Part shown: positions 7,369 through 11,619 of the stretch, in pieces | Position numbering within the stretch: the first letter of the stretch is position 1 | Layout of the letters: every line of letters begins with the position of its first letter | NCBI GenBank assembly: GCA_019234745.1 | Contig: JAFAKZ010000502.1 | Span: forward strand, 1-11,619 | Source: Burkholderiales bacterium | GTDB taxonomy: Bacteria > Pseudomonadota > Gammaproteobacteria > Burkholderiales > Chitinimonadaceae | Reading direction: 5' to 3' | Length of the DNA stretch: 11,619 nucleotides | The notes under the pieces: model-generated | What the model was told of the DNA's origin: nothing | The model's database searches: none | The model's input: only the letters and a program-made list of their open reading frames with translations | Position numbers and translations under genes: made by a program

Positions 7369-9183
7369 CTAAGCCTCTTCGGCCTCGAAAATGCGGTCGC
7401 GGCCTGCGGCCTTGGCATTGTAGAGCGCCACGTCGGCCGCCTTGAGAAGCGCCTCGCCCGAGCGACCATGGCGCGGGTATTCGGCGACGCCGGCGGAGAA
7501 GGTCAGGTTCTTCAACTTCTTGCCGCCCACGTTTACGACCAGGGCATGAAAGCGGTCCAGCAGGTCCTGAATGCGCTGCGTGGCGCGATCTACCCCGATG
7601 TCAGACAGCACCAGGCAGAACTCCTCGCCGCCGTAACGGCAGGCGAAATCCGAGCCGCGGATATTGCCGCGCATCAGTTCGGCCAACTCGACCAGCACGC
7701 GGTCGCCCACCGGGTGGCCGTAGCGGTCGTTCACCTGCTTGAAGTGGTCGATGTCGATCAGTACCACCGTCACCGGGTAGTAGCGCCGTTCGGCCAGGCG
7801 GATTTCATTGCCCAGCTCTTCCTGCAGGTAGCGGCGGTTATACAGGTCGGTGAGCGGGTCGCGTATGGCCTGGTCGCGCAGTTTGGTCTGCAGACGCTGG
7901 ATCTCGTCGACCTTGATGGCCAATTCGTGGTTGAGCGACTCCAGCTCGCTGCGCGCACGCTCGGCCTCGGCCTGCTTCATCAGGGCGAAGTCGCGTTCGC
8001 GCTCGGCATCGTCCAGTTCGTTCTGTATCTGCAAAATCTGCGTGCGCGCCCGCGCTGCGCTGCCTTGCGAGCGCTGGAAGATATCCTGGAACTCCTCCAG
8101 GCACTCATAGGCCTCGCGCCACTGCGCCAGCTCCGCATGCGCACGGCTCAGTTCACGGTAGATCTGCACTGGGTAGTAGGGGTCCTTCAGGCGCGGCAGG
8201 TTCTTGGCCGCGCGCTGCAGGGCCGCCAGCGACTCGCCCAGATGCCCCTCCCCGCGCTCGATCAGTCCATGCACCCAATGGCAGTGCGTCTCGACACGGA
8301 TGTCGCCCGAGCGCTCGGCCCCTTCCAGTGCCTGCTCGATCAGTTTGCGCGCCACGTCCCATTCCTGGCGCACCGTATAGGTGTGCGCGGCGATGGCCTT
8401 GAAGAAGGCCGAGTCGGCCGTACCGATGTGCACGGACTCGTCGTCCATCGACATATGCGGCTGGATGGTGTCGTAGGCGGCCTGGTGCGCGCCGATGGCC
8501 AGCTGGCACATGGCCAGGTTGCTGGCCACCAAGGGTGCCAGCGACTCTACGCCGGCGGTGACCAGGCGCTCATAGGCCTCGACCAGGAAGCGGATGGCGT
8601 CCTCGTAGTTGCCTGCGTCGTGCTGGGTAGCGCCGAGGTTGGACAGGATCAGCGTCAGGTGGTCGTTGCAGCCCAGCTCACGCGCGCTGCCCAGCGCACG
8701 GTAGAGGTGGCGCATCCCGTCGTCCATCATCCCCGATTCGCAACAGCATATGCCGAGCGAGTTGTACATCGAAAATGCGTCGACGGGATCGGCGCGATCC
8801 AGTTCTGGCAGGTAGCCAATGATCTCGGCGTAGGCGAGTTCGGGCTGGCCGTTGCGTATCAACCGCGCCGCCAGGCAGAAGCTGGCGCGCATCTGCCCAC
8901 GCAGGTCGTGCTGGTCGGCAAAATACTGACGAATCTCATGCGCTTCCTGGTCGGCCACATCGCGGTCGCCATGGCGCATTTCATAGCAGGCCAGCGTGAT
9001 GCGGGCGTAGGCGGCACTACGCTCGTCGCCCCCGGCGCGAGAGAGGTCCAATGCACGTTTTGCCAGGGCACGCGCTTCCAGCGGGTTGCCATATTGCAGT
9101 AGCCACGCTCGTTCATTGAGCGCGGCTACGTCCTCAGCAGCCTGCGGCGACGGTACCAGAGAGACATTTGTCTCGCGTGTCAT
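7369..9183 (-). CDS. Soluble TPR-coiled-coil-GGDEF diguanylate cyclase
   Basis: The 604-residue protein is predicted to make cyclic di-GMP from two GTP. Residues about 20-370 are helical TPR-like repeats (for example LILSNLGATQHDAGNYEDAIRF), 375-438 form a charged coiled coil, and 440-600 form the GGDEF domain. The domain has RDPLTDLYNRRYL at 441-453, the metal-binding segment DIDHFKQVND at 477-486, and the active-site RYGGEEF at 516-522. RGSD at 509-512 is an RxxD inhibitory site at the canonical five-residue distance, so product inhibition is likely. No signal peptide or membrane segment is visible, so the TPR part presumably senses a cytoplasmic protein partner. The ATG at 9183 has a weak Shine-Dalgarno. 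The gene starts 20 bp after the decarboxylase stop, so the two are very probably cotranscribed. Confidence 0.95.
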   Translation of the reverse strand: MTRETNVSLVPSPQAAEDVAALNERAWLLQYGNPLEARALAKRALDLSRAGGDERSAAYARITLACYEMRHGDRDVADQEAHEIRQYFADQHDLRGQMRASFCLAARLIRNGQPELAYAEIIGYLPELDRADPVDAFSMYNSLGICCCESGMMDDGMRHLYRALGSARELGCNDHLTLILSNLGATQHDAGNYEDAIRFLVEAYERLVTAGVESLAPLVASNLAMCQLAIGAHQAAYDTIQPHMSMDDESVHIGTADSAFFKAIAAHTYTVRQEWDVARKLIEQALEGAERSGDIRVETHCHWVHGLIERGEGHLGESLAALQRAAKNLPRLKDPYYPVQIYRELSRAHAELAQWREAYECLEEFQDIFQRSQGSAARARTQILQIQNELDDAERERDFALMKQAEAERARSELESLNHELAIKVDEIQRLQTKLRDQAIRDPLTDLYNRRYLQEELGNEIRLAERRYYPVTVVLIDIDHFKQVNDRYGHPVGDRVLVELAELMRGNIRGSDFACRYGGEEFCLVLSDIGVDRATQRIQDLLDRFHALVVNVGGKKLKNLTFSAGVAEYPRHGRSGEALLKAADVALYNAKAAGRDRIFEAEEA

Positions 9184-9203
9184 GGGTGCCTAGCATGCTC
9201 GAA

Positions 9204-11198
9204 TCAATGGGCGCCGTCCAGTGGTCTCAATGACTCTGTTTCAGCTTCCGTCAACACGCGAATACACGGCAACCAGCCGTCAAACACCACGCCGTGCAAC
9301 TCCACCTGCTTCTGGCTACGCAGTAACGTGATCAGGTAGCTGATGATCTCCGGCGTGATGATCTGGCCCGGCACCAGCACGGGGATGCCCGGCGGATAAG
9401 GCACGATCTGGTCTGCGCAGATACGGCCTGCCAGCTTCTGATTGACCTGGTCTGCCTCGTCGAGCAATGGCGCCAGCTCGCCCGCGCAGTAGAAAGCATC
9501 GCGCGGCAGGAATTTGAGCGAGGTGAAGTGCGGGATGGCCGGCGTGCGATAGATGCGGCGCGGCGCGCGACTCTCGCGGCTGATGCGCATCAAGGCGTCG
9601 TATAGACGCGACACTTTGCTCTTCGTGGTGCCGATGGTGAGCAGGAGCGTGATGGTGTTGAAGGTCGACTTTTCGATCTGGATATTGAAGCGCTCGAACA
9701 AGAGCTTCTGCAGATCGTCCACCGTGTAGCCAGATTCGGAGATGTCCACCGTGATCTTGGTCGGGTCCAGCCGCACGCCGTCGTTCTTCACCGACTCTGG
9801 CAGCAGGTCATCAAGCTCCAATACGCGGAACACGCCCGTGGAGTTGATCAGCTCCTTCAATTCGGCCGCAAGCGCCAGCGTGCGGCTCAGCAGCTTGTAG
9901 CCTTCCATGCTCATCTGCCGGCGCGCCACGTCCAGGCTCGCAATCATGCTGTACTGCGGGCTAGTGGAGGTGTGCATATTGTAGTTCTCACGGAACAGGT
10001 GCTCGTTGAAGTGCTCCGTGTTCACGTGGATCATCGAGGCCTGCGAGAAGGCGCTCATCACCTTGTGCGTGGACTGCGTGGCGAAGTCGGCGCCCGACTC
10101 CAGCGCCGTGGGGCGGAATTCCGGATGGAAGCGCGCGTGGCCGTACCAGGCCTCGTCGATGATCACCTTGATGCCCTTGGCGTGGGCCGCATCGATGATG
10201 GGCTTGAGGTCGTAGCGCAGACCATCGTAGGTGCAGCTGGTCAGGATCATCGCGCTGGCGTCGGGGTTCTCCTCGATCGCCTTGAAGATGGTCGCCTTGG
10301 GCACGGGGCCGAACAAGCCATATTCCAGGTTCGTGCTGGAATCGAGGTAGACGGGCAAGGAGCCCGAGATCACCACGCCGTGGTGCACGGACTTGTGGCA
10401 GTTGCGGTCGAGCAGCAGCTTATCACCCGGGGCGATCAAGGTCTGCAGGATGACCTTGTTGGCCGTCGACGTACCGTTGGTAGCGAAGAAGGTGCGGCGC
10501 GCACCAAAAGCCTTGGCGGCGATCTGCTGTGCTTCCTCGATAATGCCGGTAGGGTGGAGCAGCGAGTCGAGCATGGGGACCGAGACGGACAGGTCGCCCT
10601 TGAACATATGCTCGCCCATGAATTCGTAGAAGTCCTCGGCCCACGGGCTGCCGCGCAGGCTGTCGCCCGAGCTGTGGCCAGGCGTATGCCAGGCGTCCTT
10701 GGCCATGAAGACGTACTGCTTGAGCTTGTCGTAGAACGGCGTATTTGCCCGTTCCTGCAATTGCGAGCTGAGGATGCGGTACCAGCCCAGGTAGTCCGGG
10801 TCGTCGCGGTAGAAGTAGCCGTCCACCGTTTCGCACAGAAGCGTGTTGACGACCTCGGCCTCGTCCTGCTGGGCGATCAGCACGTAAACATCCAGCTCCG
10901 GGCGCAGCTCGTGGATGGCGTGCACCAGGTCGAGCGCCGACATCTGCAGGCGCTTGCCCGTCTTCTTGTCCTTGCCGTTGGTGCCCAGCTTGTGCAGCTG
11001 ATCGTCCACGATCACGGCCTGCACTTCGCCATCTTCGCGGATGGCGGCCAGCGCCTCGCGCGCCGTCTCCACGCCTGCGAACGTAACGCCCATGGGGTTG
11101 TCTAATTGCCGCGCCGCAGCATTCAACCCCTTCACCAGTGCTTTTAACACCAGCTTTTCATCATTTACCAGTAAAATGCGGCTTACCGGTTTGGTCAT
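9204..11198 (-). CDS. Orn/Lys/Arg decarboxylase with receiver-like N-terminus
   Basis: A PLP-dependent fold-type I decarboxylase of the CadA/AdiA/SpeF family, removing CO2 from lysine, arginine or ornithine to give a diamine or agmatine. The protein has 664 residues, slightly shorter than E. coli CadA (715). Motifs: TPGHSSGD at 172-179, TNGTSTANK at 240-248 (phosphate site), DRNCHKS at 264-270, IIDEAW at 346-351 with Asp348 for the pyridine nitrogen, STHKVMSAFSQASMIHV at 376-392 with PLP Lys379, and YPPGIPVLVPGQ at 601-612. Residues 1-145 form a CheY-like domain with RILLVNDEKLVLKAL. The ATG at 11198 is chosen over the longer frame (to 11327) because GAGGAGA lies just upstream and the receiver fold starts there. 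Which substrate is used cannot be read from the motifs. Confidence 0.93.
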   Translation of the reverse strand: MTKPVSRILLVNDEKLVLKALVKGLNAAARQLDNPMGVTFAGVETAREALAAIREDGEVQAVIVDDQLHKLGTNGKDKKTGKRLQMSALDLVHAIHELRPELDVYVLIAQQDEAEVVNTLLCETVDGYFYRDDPDYLGWYRILSSQLQERANTPFYDKLKQYVFMAKDAWHTPGHSSGDSLRGSPWAEDFYEFMGEHMFKGDLSVSVPMLDSLLHPTGIIEEAQQIAAKAFGARRTFFATNGTSTANKVILQTLIAPGDKLLLDRNCHKSVHHGVVISGSLPVYLDSSTNLEYGLFGPVPKATIFKAIEENPDASAMILTSCTYDGLRYDLKPIIDAAHAKGIKVIIDEAWYGHARFHPEFRPTALESGADFATQSTHKVMSAFSQASMIHVNTEHFNEHLFRENYNMHTSTSPQYSMIASLDVARRQMSMEGYKLLSRTLALAAELKELINSTGVFRVLELDDLLPESVKNDGVRLDPTKITVDISESGYTVDDLQKLLFERFNIQIEKSTFNTITLLLTIGTTKSKVSRLYDALMRISRESRAPRRIYRTPAIPHFTSLKFLPRDAFYCAGELAPLLDEADQVNQKLAGRICADQIVPYPPGIPVLVPGQIITPEIISYLITLLRSQKQVELHGVVFDGWLPCIRVLTEAETESLRPLDGAH

Positions 11199-11338
11199 GC
11201 TTGTCTCCTCGTGCTTTTCTACTGAGGGCAGCCGAACTACCCCAAGCCGGCTAGAATAATCCAAGCCTGTATAGGCACGCCAACTAATCCGCACCATAGG
11301 GCGCGGAGTGAGGCGAACTTGAGCCAAAGTACGACAAG
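11199..11338. other. Divergent intergenic region
   Basis: These 140 bp separate the decarboxylase and DUF3579 starts and should hold promoters for both. The only strong signal is the Shine-Dalgarno GAGGAGA for the decarboxylase (complement of 11204-11210). A short inverted repeat GCCT-GTAT-AGGC lies near 11266-11277. On the minus strand TATTCT (near 11254) could be a -10 box but lacks a well-spaced -35. No operator was recognised. Confidence 0.4.
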
Positions 11339-11619
11339 ATGATTTGCAATCCGTACGAAGTCATCATCCAGGGCCTCACCAAAAGCGGCCGTGAATTCCG
11401 GCCGTCTGACTGGGCCGAGCGCCTGTCGGGCATCCTATCCACGTTCGGCATGGACCAGAAACTGTCCTACGCCCCCTACGTGCGCCCGATGATGATGGAC
11501 AATGTCCGCTGCGTCGCCATCGACAAGCAGCTGGAAAAGGTCGACCCGCGTGTTTACACCTTCTTGATGAGTTTTGCCCGGGACAACGACCTGCGCGTGG
11601 TGGACTGCCGGCAGTTGCT
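11339..11619 (+). CDS. DUF3579-family protein (3' end missing)
   Basis: The frame from the ATG at 11339 is open to the window edge (93 full codons). It begins MICNPYEVIIQGLTKSGREF, then RPSDWAERLSGILSTFG, LSYAPYVRPMMMDNVRCVAI and FLMSFARDNDLRVVDCRQL. This matches my memory of the DUF3579 family, small betaproteobacterial proteins of unknown function with a conserved RPSDWAERL segment, often near arginine-biosynthesis genes; that context is recalled, not checked. An in-frame stop at 11309-11311 limits alternative starts, and no strong Shine-Dalgarno is seen. It is divergent from the decarboxylase. Confidence 0.85.
   Translation, partial: MICNPYEVIIQGLTKSGREFRPSDWAERLSGILSTFGMDQKLSYAPYVRPMMMDNVRCVAIDKQLEKVDPRVYTFLMSFARDNDLRVVDCRQL

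Noticed and set aside
7468..9102. Long plus-strand frame opposite the GGDEF gene
   Set aside because: It is a GC-rich antisense shadow; the minus strand encodes a complete TPR-GGDEF protein with all motifs, and this frame has no recognisable domain.
9972..11105. Long plus-strand frame opposite the decarboxylase
   Set aside because: Antisense shadow of a clearly coding PLP enzyme; its composition (Val/Gln/His/Asp-rich) is typical of the complementary frame.
11199..11327. 43-residue N-terminal extension of the decarboxylase
   Set aside because: GAGGAGA precedes the ATG at 11198 and the receiver-like fold begins there; the extension lacks recognisable content.

Overview
The window reads as chromosome of a high-GC betaproteobacterium, most likely Oxalobacteraceae (Massilia/Duganella/Janthinobacterium type). 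This rests on the protein flavour, the GC-rich third positions, a DUF3579 gene (a mainly betaproteobacterial family) and the argF/argG sequences. No species call is possible from sequence alone.

Layout. Positions 1-60 hold the tail of an unidentified plus-strand gene. The next 300 bp are non-coding and contain a roughly 160-bp imperfect palindrome (173-333) that could be a MITE-like element or a structured leader. From 362 to 3238 two plus-strand genes form a likely operon: a membrane-anchored pseudokinase with C-terminal Sel1 repeats, and a secreted, probably lipid-anchored, HEFGH zinc-peptidase-like protein. They end exactly where a convergent small membrane-protein gene ends (3238/3239).

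From 6268 down to 3690 the minus strand carries an arginine-biosynthesis cluster: argF, a small CHMI-family (HpaF-like) tautomerase, and argG. A clear rho-independent terminator follows argG. ArgF makes citrulline from ornithine and carbamoyl phosphate, and ArgG joins citrulline to aspartate. The role of the tautomerase between them is unknown.

From 6534 to 7345 the plus strand has a small secreted protein, possibly frameshifted, then a terminator hairpin and a secreted SnoaL/DUF4440-like protein. From 11198 down to 7369 the minus strand encodes a PLP-dependent ornithine/lysine/arginine decarboxylase with a receiver-like N-terminal domain. Twenty bases later comes a soluble TPR-coiled-coil-GGDEF diguanylate cyclase. 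This pair suggests a link between polyamine or acid-stress metabolism and cyclic-di-GMP. A DUF3579 gene starts divergently at 11339 and runs off the end.

The most interesting points are the pseudokinase-Sel1/peptidase pair, the decarboxylase-GGDEF pair with its degenerate receiver domain, the tautomerase inside the arg cluster, and the large palindrome. Nothing here amounts to a demonstrated new defence or mobile system.
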